Shown here: piece by piece, positions 7,718-16,915 of the stretch
Position numbering within the stretch: the stretch's first letter is position 1
Layout of the letters: each line of letters starts with the position of its first letter
Source: Trabulsiella odontotermitis
GTDB taxonomy: Bacteria; Pseudomonadota; Gammaproteobacteria; Enterobacterales; Enterobacteriaceae
Direction of reading: 5' to 3'
Assembly: GCF_030053895.1 (NCBI RefSeq)
Contig: NZ_CP125781.1
Coordinates: 4,526,001-4,590,000, forward strand
DNA length: 64,000 nt
The notes under the pieces: model-generated
What the model was told of the DNA's origin: nothing
What the model saw: the letters and a program-made list of their open reading frames with translations, nothing else
Database searches by the model: none
Position numbers and translations under genes: made by a program

Positions 7718-9913
7718 ATGCTCGTTGCTCACGTTGCCTTGCCCGTTCCGCTGCCCCGCACCTTTGACTATCTGCTGCCCGACAGCATGAGCGCCAAAGC
7801 CGGGTGTCGTGTACGCGTGCCGTTTGGCAAACAGGAGCGAATCGGCATTGTGGTATCGGTGAGTGACAACAGCGAGTTGCCGCTTGCTGAGCTGAAAAAC
7901 GTGGTTGAGGTGCTGGATGGCGAATCCGTCTTTACCACTACCGTCTGGGGAATGCTGTTGTGGGCTGCGGAGTATTATCATCATCCTGTTGGTGATGTGC
8001 TTTTCCACGCGTTACCTGTCCTGCTGCGCCAGGGCAAACCGGCCAGCCATGCGCCGCTGTGGTACTGGTTCGCCACGGAACAGGGCCAGGCTATCGACAT
8101 TTATAGCCTGAAGCGTTCGCCGAAACAGCAGCAGGCGCTGGCCGCACTTCGCCAGGGGAAAATCTGGCGCCATCAGGTGGCAGATCTGGAGTTTACCGAC
8201 GCCACACTGCAAACGCTGAGAACAAAAGGATTGTGCGAACTGGCAAGCGAAACGCCGCCACTCGCCGACTGGCACAGTGAATATGCGGTGGCGGGCGAGC
8301 GTCTGCGGCTCAATACCGAGCAGGCCACCGCTGTTGGCGCCATCCACAGCGCGGCGGATCGTTTTTCCGCCTGGCTGCTGGCGGGCGTGACCGGCTCCGG
8401 CAAAACCGAAGTTTATCTGAGCGTACTGGAAAATGTGCTGGCGCAGGGGAAACAGGCGCTGGTAATGGTGCCGGAAATCGGTCTGACGCCTCAAACCATC
8501 GCCCGCTTTCGCCAGCGCTTTAACGCCCCTGTGGAAGTGCTGCATTCCGGCCTCAACGACAGCGAACGCTTGTCCGCCTGGCTGAAAGCCAAAAACGGCG
8601 AAGCGGCAATCGTCATCGGAACGCGCTCTTCCTTATTTACTCCTTTTAAAAATCTCGGCGTCATCGTCATCGATGAAGAGCATGACAGCTCCTATAAACA
8701 GCAGGAAGGCTGGCGCTATCACGCCCGTGATCTGGCGGTCTACCGTGCGCACAGCGAGCAAATCCCGATAGTACTCGGTTCGGCGACCCCCGCACTGGAA
8801 ACCCTGCACAACGTTCGCCAGCGCAAATACCATCAGCTAAACCTGACAAAACGCGCCGGGAACGCGCGCCCGGCGAATCAGCATGTGCTGGATCTTAAAG
8901 GCCAGCCGCTGCAGGCCGGGCTGTCGCCGGCGCTGATGAGCCGCATGCGCCAGCATTTGCTGGCGAATAATCAGGTGATCCTGTTTTTGAACCGCCGTGG
9001 TTTTGCGCCTGCGCTGCTGTGCCACGACTGCGGCTGGATTGCCGAATGCCCGCGCTGCGACAGCTATTACACACTGCATCAGGCGCAACAGCAGTTGCGC
9101 TGCCATCATTGCGACAGCCAGCGTCCGGTGCCACGCCAGTGTCCGTCGTGCGGATCCACCCACCTGGTGTCGGTCGGGCTGGGGACGGAGCAACTCGAAC
9201 AGGCGCTCGCGCCACTGTTTCCGGGTGTACCCGTCTCGCGCATTGACCGTGACACTACCAGCCGCAAAGGCGCGCTGGAGAAGTATCTGCAAGAGGTGCA
9301 TCGCGGCGGCGCCCGCATTCTCATTGGTACGCAGATGCTGGCGAAAGGCCACCATTTCCCGGATGTCACGCTGGTGGCGCTGCTGGACGTCGATGGCGCG
9401 CTGTTCTCGGCCGATTTCCGCTCGGCGGAACGCTTTGCGCAGCTGTATACTCAGGTCTCCGGCCGCGCCGGTCGCGCCGGGAAACAGGGCGAGGTGATCC
9501 TGCAAACCCATCACCCGGAACACCCGCTGCTGCAAACGCTGCTGCATCAGGGTTATGACGCCTTTGCCCAACAGGCGCTGGCCGAGCGTCAGACCATGCA
9601 GCTCCCGCCATGGACCAGCCACGTACTGATCCGCGCGGAAGATCATAACAACCAGCTGGCACCGCTGTTTCTGCAACAGTTGCGCAATCTGATTCAGGCA
9701 AGCCCGCTGGCGGACGACAAACTGTGGGTGCTTGGCCCGGTGCCCGCGCTGGCGCCAAAACGCGGCGGTCGCTGGCGCTGGCAAATTTTGCTACAACACC
9801 CTTCCCGCATCCGCTTGCAACATATCGTGAGTGGCACGCTGGCGCTCATCAATACGCTGCCTGAATCGCGCAAAGTGAAATGGGTGCTGGATGTTGATCC
9901 GATTGAAGGCTAA
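7718..9913 (+). CDS. priA: Primosomal replication restart helicase PriA
   Basis: 731 residues from the ATG at 7718, which aligns with E. coli PriA (MPVAHVALPVPLPRTF); the frame extends 14 codons upstream without support. The 3'-DNA-binding domain is N-terminal. The Walker A motif is GVTGSGKTEVYL (about residue 225) and the DEEH box lies near residue 320. The zinc-binding insertion holds the cysteine pairs CHDCGWIAECPRC and CHHCDSQRPVPRQCPSC (about residues 435-480). The helicase C-terminal motif SGRAGRAGKQGEV follows. It reloads DnaB at stalled forks. It is divergent from rpmE and followed by cytR. Confidence 0.97.
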   Translation: MLVAHVALPVPLPRTFDYLLPDSMSAKAGCRVRVPFGKQERIGIVVSVSDNSELPLAELKNVVEVLDGESVFTTTVWGMLLWAAEYYHHPVGDVLFHALPVLLRQGKPASHAPLWYWFATEQGQAIDIYSLKRSPKQQQALAALRQGKIWRHQVADLEFTDATLQTLRTKGLCELASETPPLADWHSEYAVAGERLRLNTEQATAVGAIHSAADRFSAWLLAGVTGSGKTEVYLSVLENVLAQGKQALVMVPEIGLTPQTIARFRQRFNAPVEVLHSGLNDSERLSAWLKAKNGEAAIVIGTRSSLFTPFKNLGVIVIDEEHDSSYKQQEGWRYHARDLAVYRAHSEQIPIVLGSATPALETLHNVRQRKYHQLNLTKRAGNARPANQHVLDLKGQPLQAGLSPALMSRMRQHLLANNQVILFLNRRGFAPALLCHDCGWIAECPRCDSYYTLHQAQQQLRCHHCDSQRPVPRQCPSCGSTHLVSVGLGTEQLEQALAPLFPGVPVSRIDRDTTSRKGALEKYLQEVHRGGARILIGTQMLAKGHHFPDVTLVALLDVDGALFSADFRSAERFAQLYTQVSGRAGRAGKQGEVILQTHHPEHPLLQTLLHQGYDAFAQQALAERQTMQLPPWTSHVLIRAEDHNNQLAPLFLQQLRNLIQASPLADDKLWVLGPVPALAPKRGGRWRWQILLQHPSRIRLQHIVSGTLALINTLPESRKVKWVLDVDPIEG

Positions 9914-10064
9914 GGCCTTTCCCTGCGAGCCAGATCGAGAAATTCAAGATTCATCACATTTTTCATGAAAATTCTGTAACTCTCATGACCCACTATCTGA
10001 TAAAAATGTGAGCTGAAGTCAGAGACAGCGGATGTGTCTGCACCCGTCAGCGAGGAGAAACCAG

Positions 10065-11093
10065 GTGAAGCCTAAAAAAGAGGTCGTTGCTGCTACCATG
10101 AAGGACGTTGCCATCAAGGCCAACGTCTCAACGGCAACCGTGTCCCGTGCGTTAATGAATCCCGACAAAGTGTCGCAGGCAACCCGCAACCGGGTTGAAC
10201 AGGCGGCGCTGGAAGTCGGCTATTTACCGCAGTCGCTCGGTCGCAACATGAAGCGCAACGAATCACGCACGATTCTGGTGATTGTCCCGGATATCTGCGA
10301 TCCCTTTTTCAGCGAAACCATCCGCGGTATTGAAGTCACTGCCGCCAAACATGGCTATCTGGTGCTGATTGGCGACTGCGCGCATCAGAACCAGCAGGAA
10401 AAAACCTTCATTGATCTGATCATCACCAAACAAATTGATGGCATGCTGCTGCTGGGCTCACGGCTCCCCTTTGACGCCAGCATTGAAGAACAACGCAATC
10501 TGCCGCCAATGGTGATGGCCAACGAGTTCGCGCCTGAGCTGGAACTGCCAACCGTTCACATCGACAACCTGACCGCCGCCTTTGACGCCGTTAATTATCT
10601 CCACGAACTGGGCCATGAGCGGATTGGCTGCATCGCCGGCCCCGAAGAGATGCCGCTGTGCCACTACCGTTTGCAGGGCTACGTACAGGCGCTGCGTCGT
10701 AACGGCATCACAATTGATCCGCACTACATTGCGCGCGGTAATTTCACCTATGAAGCGGGCGGCCAGGCGCTGGAACAGTTGCTGGCGCTGCCGAAACCGC
10801 CCACGGCGGTATTCTGCCACAGCGACATCATGGCGCTGGGCGCGCTCTCATATGCGAAACGTCGGGGGCTGAAAATCCCGAATGATTTGTCTCTTATTGG
10901 CTTTGATAACATCTCGTTATCGGAGTTTTGCGACCCGCCGTTGACCACCGTCTCCCAACCGCGTTTTGATATCGGCCGCGAGGCGATGCTGCTGTTATTG
11001 GATCAGCTGCACGGGCAAAATGTCAGCAGTGGCTCGCGTTTACTTGACTGTGAACTGATCGTTCGCGGCACGACGCGTAAAATAAATCCCTAA
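10065..11093 (+). CDS. cytR: LacI-family repressor CytR
   Basis: 342 residues if the start is the GTG at 10065, which follows GAGGAG with good spacing and gives VKPKKE, matching E. coli CytR (MKAKKQE). The first ATG upstream, at 10032, would add 11 unconserved residues. The LacI helix-turn-helix is MKDVAIKANVSTATVSRAL, followed by a periplasmic-binding-protein-like cytidine domain. CytR represses nucleoside uptake and catabolism genes together with CRP and is released by cytidine. It sits between priA and ftsN as in E. coli. Confidence 0.95.
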   Translation: MKPKKEVVAATMKDVAIKANVSTATVSRALMNPDKVSQATRNRVEQAALEVGYLPQSLGRNMKRNESRTILVIVPDICDPFFSETIRGIEVTAAKHGYLVLIGDCAHQNQQEKTFIDLIITKQIDGMLLLGSRLPFDASIEEQRNLPPMVMANEFAPELELPTVHIDNLTAAFDAVNYLHELGHERIGCIAGPEEMPLCHYRLQGYVQALRRNGITIDPHYIARGNFTYEAGGQALEQLLALPKPPTAVFCHSDIMALGALSYAKRRGLKIPNDLSLIGFDNISLSEFCDPPLTTVSQPRFDIGREAMLLLLDQLHGQNVSSGSRLLDCELIVRGTTRKINP

Positions 11094-11186
11094 AGCAAAC
11101 GGCTTTCGGACACGGTCATCTGGTCAAAGCCCCGCCGCTTAAGTAACATGGCGGGCTGAGAAACGAATAAATACAGCGAAACGATA

Positions 11187-12173
11187 GTGGCACAACGAGA
11201 TTATGTACGCCGCAGCCAACCGGCTCCTTCGCGGCGCAAAAAGAGCACCTCAAGGAAAAAGCAGAGCAGCTTTTCTTCCGTTTCACCCGCTATGGTCGCC
11301 ATCGCTGCCGCTGTGCTGGTGGCCTTTATCGGTGGCCTGTATTTTATTACCCACCACAAAAAAGAAGATGCCGATACGTTGCAGAGCCGTCAGATGACGG
11401 GCAACGGTTTGCCGCCAAAACCTGAAGAGCGCTGGCGTTACATTAAAGAGCTGGAAAGCCGCCAGCCTGGCGTTCGCGCGCCAACAGAACCGTCTGCGGG
11501 CGGCGAAGTGAAAAATGCCGATCAACTGACGGATGAACAGCGCCAGTTGTTAGCGCAGATGCAGGCCGATATGCGCCAGCAGCCGACGCAGCTCACCGAA
11601 GTGCCGTGGAATGAGCAAACGCCGGAGCAGCGCCAGCAAACGCTGCAGCGTCAGCGTCTGGCTCAGCAACAGCAGCAGGCGCAACAGCAACAACAGTGGA
11701 CGCAAACGCAGCCTGTCCAGCAGCCCCGTACGCAACTCCGCGTCGCGGAGCAGCCGCGCACCGCGCAAACGACCCAGCCGCCGCGTCAGACGCAGCAGCC
11801 GAAACAAACAACCTCCAGCCAGCAGCCTTATCAGGATCTGATCCAGACGCCGGCGCATACCACGGCGCAACAGCCGAAAACGCAGCAGGCAGCGCCGGTC
11901 ACCCGTGAACCGGAAGCGCCGAAAGCGACGGCGGAGAAAAAAGACGAACGCCGCTGGATGGTACAATGCGGTTCGTTTAAAGGCGTCGACCAGGCCGAAA
12001 CCGTGCGCGCCCAGCTCGCCTTTGAAGGCTTTGACTCCCGCATCACCACCAACAACGGCTGGAATCGCGTCGTTATCGGCCCGGTAAAAGGCAAAGATAA
12101 CGCCGACAGCACCATCAACCGCCTGAAGCTGGCCGGTCACACAAACTGCATTCGTCTCGGCGCCGGGGGTTGA
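11187..12173 (+). CDS. ftsN: Cell division protein FtsN
   Basis: 328 residues with a GTG start at 11187. The cytoplasmic tail MAQRDYVRRSQPAPSRRKK is followed by one transmembrane helix (about residues 33-53) and periplasmic helices containing GLPPKPEERWRYIKELE, the essential region. A long Gln-rich low-complexity linker (about 130-245) follows, then a C-terminal SPOR domain starting RRWMVQCGSFKG that binds denuded septal peptidoglycan. FtsN triggers septal synthesis through FtsA and FtsQLB. The linker differs in length from E. coli (319 residues), as is common for this region. The stop overlaps the hslV heat-shock promoter. Confidence 0.96.
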   Translation: MAQRDYVRRSQPAPSRRKKSTSRKKQSSFSSVSPAMVAIAAAVLVAFIGGLYFITHHKKEDADTLQSRQMTGNGLPPKPEERWRYIKELESRQPGVRAPTEPSAGGEVKNADQLTDEQRQLLAQMQADMRQQPTQLTEVPWNEQTPEQRQQTLQRQRLAQQQQQAQQQQQWTQTQPVQQPRTQLRVAEQPRTAQTTQPPRQTQQPKQTTSSQQPYQDLIQTPAHTTAQQPKTQQAAPVTREPEAPKATAEKKDERRWMVQCGSFKGVDQAETVRAQLAFEGFDSRITTNNGWNRVVIGPVKGKDNADSTINRLKLAGHTNCIRLGAGG

Positions 12174-12196
12174 AACCCCCAAATTGCCCCCCATCT
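12169..12196 (+). promoter_or_regulatory. Sigma-32 promoter of hslVU
   Basis: gttgaaa (12169-12175) and ccccatct (12189-12196), 13 bp apart, fit the heat-shock consensus CTTGAAA-N13-CCCCATNT. The -35 element overlaps the ftsN stop codon. The hslV GTG is about 68 bp downstream. Confidence 0.8.
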
Positions 12197-12263
12197 ATAA
12201 TTGCATTCTGCCCCGTACACTGTGCGGGGCGCGTATTCTGAATTGCAACCAAGGGGTCTGCTC

Positions 12264-12794
12264 GTGACAACAATAGTAAGTGTTCGCCGTAACGGTCATG
12301 TGGTTATCGCCGGTGATGGTCAGGCCACGCTGGGCAATACCGTCATGAAAGGCAACGTGAAAAAAGTCCGCCGTCTGTACAACGACAAAGTGATTGCTGG
12401 TTTCGCGGGTGGCACTGCAGACGCGTTCACGCTGTTCGAACTGTTTGAACGTAAACTGGAAATGCACCAGGGCCATCTGGTCAAAGCGGCCGTTGAGCTG
12501 GCAAAAGACTGGCGCACCGATCGCATGTTGCGCAAGCTCGAAGCCCTGCTGGCTGTCGCGGACGAAAACGCCTCTCTTATCATCACCGGTAACGGTGACG
12601 TCGTTCAGCCTGAAAACGATCTGATCGCCATTGGCTCCGGCGGCCCTTATGCGCAGGCTGCAGCTCGCGCGCTGCTGGAAAACACCGAAATGGGCGCCCG
12701 CGACATCGCGGTCAAAGCGCTGGATATTGCAGGTGATATCTGCATTTATACCAACCATTTCCACACCATCGAAGAATTACCCTCTAAAGCGTAA
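12264..12794 (+). CDS. hslV: ATP-dependent protease proteolytic subunit HslV (ClpQ)
   Basis: 176 residues from a GTG start at 12264, as in E. coli; the upstream in-frame codons are leader. After removal of the initiator the N-terminus is TTIVSVRRNG, placing the catalytic threonine at the mature end as required for this proteasome-like Ntn hydrolase. GDGQATLGNTVMKGN and GSGGPYAQAAARAL are family motifs. Twelve HslV subunits form the chamber that HslU feeds. hslU begins 9 bp after the stop in the same operon. Confidence 0.97.
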   Translation: MTTIVSVRRNGHVVIAGDGQATLGNTVMKGNVKKVRRLYNDKVIAGFAGGTADAFTLFELFERKLEMHQGHLVKAAVELAKDWRTDRMLRKLEALLAVADENASLIITGNGDVVQPENDLIAIGSGGPYAQAAARALLENTEMGARDIAVKALDIAGDICIYTNHFHTIEELPSKA

Positions 12795-12803
12795 GGATCT
12801 CCC

Positions 12804-14138
12804 ATGTCTGAAATGACCCCACGCGAAATTGTCAGCGAACTGAACAAACACATTATCGGCCAGGACGCGGCGAAGCGCTCCGTGGCTATTGCCCTGCGTA
12901 ATCGCTGGCGTCGTATGCAGCTGGATGAAGAGCTGCGCCATGAAGTAACGCCAAAAAATATTCTGATGATCGGCCCGACCGGTGTCGGTAAAACGGAAAT
13001 CGCCCGTCGCCTGGCGAAGCTGGCTAACGCGCCGTTTATCAAGGTCGAAGCCACTAAATTCACCGAAGTGGGCTACGTCGGGAAAGAGGTGGATTCCATC
13101 ATTCGCGATCTGACCGATGCCGCCGTGAAAATGGTGCGCATGCAGTCGATCGAGAAAAACCGCTATCGCGCGGAAGAGCTGGCGGAAGAGCGCATTCTTG
13201 ATGTGCTGATCCCCCCGGCGAAAAATAACTGGGGCCAGAACGAAGCGGCACAGGAACCGTCTGCCGCGCGTCAGGCATTCCGCAAAAAACTGCGTGAAGG
13301 CCAGCTGGACGACAAAGAAATCGAGATAAACCTGGCGGCAGCGCCGATGGGCGTTGAAATCATGGCGCCGCCGGGAATGGAAGAAATGACCAGCCAGTTG
13401 CAGTCCATGTTCCAGAACCTGGGCGGGCAGAAACAGAAACCGCGTAAGCTGAAGATCAAAGACGCGCTGAAACTGCTGGTGGAAGAAGAAGCCGCGAAAC
13501 TGGTGAACCCGGAAGAGCTGAAGCAGGACGCCATTGATGCCGTTGAGCAGCACGGGATCGTATTCATCGACGAAATCGACAAAATCTGTAAGCGCGGCGG
13601 CAACACCTCCGGCCCGGACGTCTCCCGCGAAGGTGTGCAGCGCGACCTGCTGCCGCTGGTGGAAGGCTGCACCGTCTCTACCAAACACGGCATGGTGAAA
13701 ACCGACCACATTCTGTTTATCGCCTCCGGGGCGTTCCAGGTGGCCAGCCCGTCTGACCTGATCCCGGAACTGCAGGGTCGTCTGCCGATCCGCGTTGAGC
13801 TGCAGGCGCTGACCACGGAAGATTTCGAGCGCATCCTGACAGAGCCAAACGCCTCCGTTACCGTGCAGTACAAAGCGCTGATGGCGACTGAAGGGGTCAA
13901 CATCGACTTTACCGACGATGGTATCAAGCGCATCGCCCAGGCCGCGTGGCAGGTTAACGAATCCACCGAGAACATCGGTGCGCGTCGTCTGCACACCGTG
14001 CTGGAACGTCTGGTGGAGGAAATCTCCTTTGATGCCAGCGAACTGGGCGGCGAAACCATTACCATTGACGCAGATTATGTGAGCAAACATCTGGATGCGT
14101 TGGTGGCAGATGAAGATCTGAGCCGTTTTATTCTATAA
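12804..14138 (+). CDS. hslU: HslU (ClpY) AAA+ unfoldase
   Basis: 444 residues, one more than E. coli. The Walker A motif is GPTGVGKTEIARRL (about residue 57) and Walker B is IVFIDEIDKI (about residue 250). The pore loop GYVG is near residue 91. An intermediate (I) domain lies between, and the sensor-2/C-terminal tail EDLSRFIL docks into HslV. It unfolds substrates such as SulA and RpoH for HslV. It is co-transcribed with hslV from the heat-shock promoter and closed by a strong hairpin. Confidence 0.97.
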   Translation: MSEMTPREIVSELNKHIIGQDAAKRSVAIALRNRWRRMQLDEELRHEVTPKNILMIGPTGVGKTEIARRLAKLANAPFIKVEATKFTEVGYVGKEVDSIIRDLTDAAVKMVRMQSIEKNRYRAEELAEERILDVLIPPAKNNWGQNEAAQEPSAARQAFRKKLREGQLDDKEIEINLAAAPMGVEIMAPPGMEEMTSQLQSMFQNLGGQKQKPRKLKIKDALKLLVEEEAAKLVNPEELKQDAIDAVEQHGIVFIDEIDKICKRGGNTSGPDVSREGVQRDLLPLVEGCTVSTKHGMVKTDHILFIASGAFQVASPSDLIPELQGRLPIRVELQALTTEDFERILTEPNASVTVQYKALMATEGVNIDFTDDGIKRIAQAAWQVNESTENIGARRLHTVLERLVEEISFDASELGGETITIDADYVSKHLDALVADEDLSRFIL

Positions 14139-14167
14139 TCGCGGTAAATGCATTTTCATCTTTGTTG

Positions 14168-14193
14168 ATGGGGGCTTTCGCCCCCATTTTTTT
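14168..14193 (+). terminator. hslVU terminator
   Basis: The perfect stem atgggggc-tttc-gcccccat is followed by seven T residues, 29 bp after the hslU stop and only 10 bp before the menA ATG. Confidence 0.9.
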
Positions 14194-14203
14194 GGCTGGA
14201 ACT

Positions 14204-15124
14204 ATGACTGAAATTAGCCGCACTCAGGCCTGGCTGGAAAGCCTCCGCCCTAAAACGTTGCCCCTCGCGTTTGCCGCGATTGTCGTCGGTACTGCGCTCG
14301 CCTGGTGGCAAGGATATTTCGATCCGCTGGTCGCTGTGCTGGCGTTGATCACCGCGGGTTTACTGCAAATCTTATCCAACCTGGCAAACGACTACGGCGA
14401 TGCCATGAAGGGCAGCGACAAGCCTGATCGCCTCGGGCCGTTGCGCGGTATGCAGAAAGGGATGATCACCCAGTCGCAGATGAAGCGGGCGCTGATTGTC
14501 ACCGTCGCGCTGATTTGCCTCTCCGGTCTGGCGCTGCTGTTTGCCGCGTATCAGGGAATTGGCGACTTTATCGGCTTTCTGGTGCTTGGCGGGTTGTCGA
14601 TCATCGCCGCCATCACTTATACCGTCGGCACGCGTCCGTACGGTTATATCGGGCTTGGCGACATTTCAGTGCTGATTTTCTTCGGCTGGCTGAGCGTGAT
14701 GGGTAGCTGGTATCTGCAGGCGCATAACATCCACCCGGCGATTTTCCTGCCCGCCACCGCTTGTGGTCTGCTGGCGACGGCAGTGCTGAACATCAATAAT
14801 CTGCGCGACATTACCAGCGACAGCGAAAACGGCAAGAACACGCTCGCCGTACGCCTCGGTCCGGTTAATGCGCGCCGTTATCACGTCTGTCTGCTGATGG
14901 GCGCCCTGCTCTGTCTGGCGCTGTTTAACCTGATTTCACTGCACAGCCTCTGGGGCTGGCTGTTTATTCTCGCCGCGCCACTGCTGGTGAAACAGGCCCG
15001 TTATGTGGTGCGTGAACGCGATCCGGCAGCCATGCGTCCGATGCTCGAACAGACGGTAAAAGCGGCACTGCTGACTAACCTGCTGTTTGTGATTGGGATT
15101 ATCGGCAGCAGGCTCGCAGCGTAA
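14204..15124 (+). CDS. menA: 1,4-dihydroxy-2-naphthoate octaprenyltransferase
   Basis: 306 residues from the ATG at 14204 (MTEISRTQAWLESLRPKTLPLAF), matching the E. coli start; in-frame codons upstream lie inside the hslU terminator. It is an integral membrane UbiA-family enzyme with about nine helices. The two Asp-rich prenyl-diphosphate motifs are visible as NDYGDAMKGSD and DITSDSENGKN. It attaches the octaprenyl chain to make demethylmenaquinone. The terminator hairpin is just upstream, so menA either has its own promoter or depends on read-through. Confidence 0.96.
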   Translation: MTEISRTQAWLESLRPKTLPLAFAAIVVGTALAWWQGYFDPLVAVLALITAGLLQILSNLANDYGDAMKGSDKPDRLGPLRGMQKGMITQSQMKRALIVTVALICLSGLALLFAAYQGIGDFIGFLVLGGLSIIAAITYTVGTRPYGYIGLGDISVLIFFGWLSVMGSWYLQAHNIHPAIFLPATACGLLATAVLNINNLRDITSDSENGKNTLAVRLGPVNARRYHVCLLMGALLCLALFNLISLHSLWGWLFILAAPLLVKQARYVVRERDPAAMRPMLEQTVKAALLTNLLFVIGIIGSRLAA

Positions 15125-15216
15125 CTGACAAATATCAATTAACAATTGATGATTTTGCCAACAACGCACTTAGCGCGATATACTGAAAACTCTTGCAGCA
15201 ACTGAACGTAAATCCT

Positions 15217-15702
15217 ATGAAATACGATACTTCCGAGCTTTGTGACATCTATCAGGAAGATGTCAACGTCGTGGAACCGCTGTTCTCCAACTTTGGAGGA
15301 CGTTCGTCGTTTGGTGGGCAGATCATCACGGTGAAATGTTTCGAGGATAACGGGTTGCTGTACGATATGCTCGAACAGAATGGCCGTGGCCGCATTCTGC
15401 TGGTCGATGGCGGTGGTTCTGTCCGTCGGGCATTACTTGATGCCGATCTCGCCCGTCTTGCCGTTCAGAATGAATGGGAAGGCATTGTCATCTATGGCGC
15501 GGTGCGTCAGGTGGATGACCTGGAAGAGATGGATCTGGGCATTCAGGCGCTGGCGGCAATCCCGGTGGGTGCTGCGGGTGAAGGCATTGGCGAAAGCGAC
15601 ATTCGCGTCAATTTCGGCGGTGTGACCTTCTTCTCTGGTGATCATCTGTATGCCGACAATACTGGCATTATCCTGTCCGAAGATCCCCTCGATATCGAAT
15701 AA
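15217..15702 (+). CDS. rraA: Ribonuclease E activity regulator RraA
   Basis: 161 residues starting MKYDTSELCDIYQEDVNVV, as in E. coli. It was once annotated as MenG but is a trimeric inhibitor that binds the C-terminal half of RNase E. The GGRSSFGGQIITVKCFEDN and VIYGAVRQVDDL motifs are conserved. In K-12 the next gene is zapB, facing it, followed by glpFKX. Here only 63 bp and one hairpin separate its stop from that of pfkA. Confidence 0.96.
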   Translation: MKYDTSELCDIYQEDVNVVEPLFSNFGGRSSFGGQIITVKCFEDNGLLYDMLEQNGRGRILLVDGGGSVRRALLDADLARLAVQNEWEGIVIYGAVRQVDDLEEMDLGIQALAAIPVGAAGEGIGESDIRVNFGGVTFFSGDHLYADNTGIILSEDPLDIE

Positions 15703-15710
15703 TGACCGAC

Positions 15711-15742
15711 AAAAAAGCCTTCTCAATGAGAAGGCTTTTTTT
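15711..15742. terminator. Bidirectional terminator between rraA and pfkA
   Basis: The stem aagccttctc-a-atgagaaggctt has A-runs on the left and T-runs on the right, so it can terminate rraA on the plus strand and pfkA on the minus strand. It is the only element in the 63-bp gap. Confidence 0.88.
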
Positions 15743-15765
15743 ATTCTGCCGACAGGCTCAGCCCA

Positions 15766-16728
15766 TCAGTACAATTTCTTCGCGCAGTCCAGCAGGTCAG
15801 TCTTGAACGGACGCTTCATATTTTCGATAGCATCGATGATGTCGTGGTGAACCAGTTTCTCGTTCTGGATACCAACGCAGCGACCACCGTAACCCTGCTG
15901 CAGCAGTTCAATGGCATAAGCGCCCATACGGGAAGCGAGAATACGGTCGTAAGGCACCGGAGAACCACCACGCTGGATGTGACCCAGAACGGTTGCACGG
16001 GTTTCACGGCCGGTTTCTTTCTCAATGAAATGCGCCAGTTCGTCAACGTCGCAAACGTGCTCAGTAATCGCCACAATCGCGTGTTTCTTGCCTTTCGCAA
16101 TACCCGCTTTGATTTCAGCAACCAGATCGTTACGGTTGAATTCCACTTCCGGCACCACAACGAACTCACAGCCGCCAGCAATTGCCGCCGCCAGGGTCAG
16201 GTCGCCGCAGTAACGGCCCATCACTTCTACGATGGAAATACGCTGGTGAGAAGAAGAGGTGTCACGCAGGCGGTCAATCGCTTCAACCACGGTACCCAGT
16301 GCGGTGAAGAAACCGATGGTGTAGTCAGTGCCTTTGATGTCGTTGTCGATGGTGCCCGGCAGACCGATGCACGGGAAGCCCATTTCGGTCAGACGTTGCG
16401 CACCGAGGTACGAACCGTCACCGCCAATAACCACCAGCGCGTCGAGCCCGCGTTTTTTCATGTTTTCGATAGCCACAGCACGAATATTTTCATCGCGGAA
16501 TTCCGGGAAACGCGCTGAACCGAGGAAGGTGCCGCCACGGTTGATCATATCGGAGACACTGTAACGGTCGAGCTGAACCATACGATCTTCATACAAACCC
16601 TGGTACCCGTCGTAGATACCAAAAATTTCCAGACCTTCTGACAAGGCTGCGCGCACAACGCCACGGATCGCCGCGTTCATGCCCGGAGCATCACCGCCAC
16701 TTGTCAACACACCGATTTTTTTAATCAT
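15766..16728 (-). CDS. pfkA: 6-phosphofructokinase I
   Basis: 320 residues, the same as E. coli PfkA. GVLTSGGDAPGMNAAIRG binds ATP, GGDGSYLGAQRL holds the Mg/ATP loop, and PGTIDNDIKGTDYTIGF contains the catalytic Asp of the TIDND motif. GHIQRGGSPVPYDRILASRMG marks the C-terminal domain. It makes fructose 1,6-bisphosphate and is allosterically controlled by ADP and PEP. fieF is upstream on the same strand. Downstream, the sbp-cdh-tpiA group expected in enterics is absent. Confidence 0.97.
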   Translation of the reverse strand: MIKKIGVLTSGGDAPGMNAAIRGVVRAALSEGLEIFGIYDGYQGLYEDRMVQLDRYSVSDMINRGGTFLGSARFPEFRDENIRAVAIENMKKRGLDALVVIGGDGSYLGAQRLTEMGFPCIGLPGTIDNDIKGTDYTIGFFTALGTVVEAIDRLRDTSSSHQRISIVEVMGRYCGDLTLAAAIAGGCEFVVVPEVEFNRNDLVAEIKAGIAKGKKHAIVAITEHVCDVDELAHFIEKETGRETRATVLGHIQRGGSPVPYDRILASRMGAYAIELLQQGYGGRCVGIQNEKLVHHDIIDAIENMKRPFKTDLLDCAKKLY

Positions 16729-16915
16729 GACTACCTCTGAACTTAGGAATGCTAAAAATTAATTCTTTTGCCCGAAGCGCTCCCGGACCGGGGAGTGAAC
16801 GACTCTATTAGTAGCAATAGTATATCAAGCTCTTCGTGCTGAATTGATTCAGGTCAGACCAAACGGCGGTAATTTATACAAAAAATGCCAGTCCGGCCGG
16901 TAAATTTACAACCGA

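Noticed and set aside
8837..9784. 315-codon open frame on the minus strand
   Set aside because: Antisense of priA with no domain signal.
10032..10064. ATG start for cytR at 10032
   Set aside because: The added residues are not conserved, and GAGGAG precedes the GTG at 10065.
12777..14090. 437-codon open frame on the minus strand
   Set aside because: Antisense of hslU, composition typical of a shadow frame.
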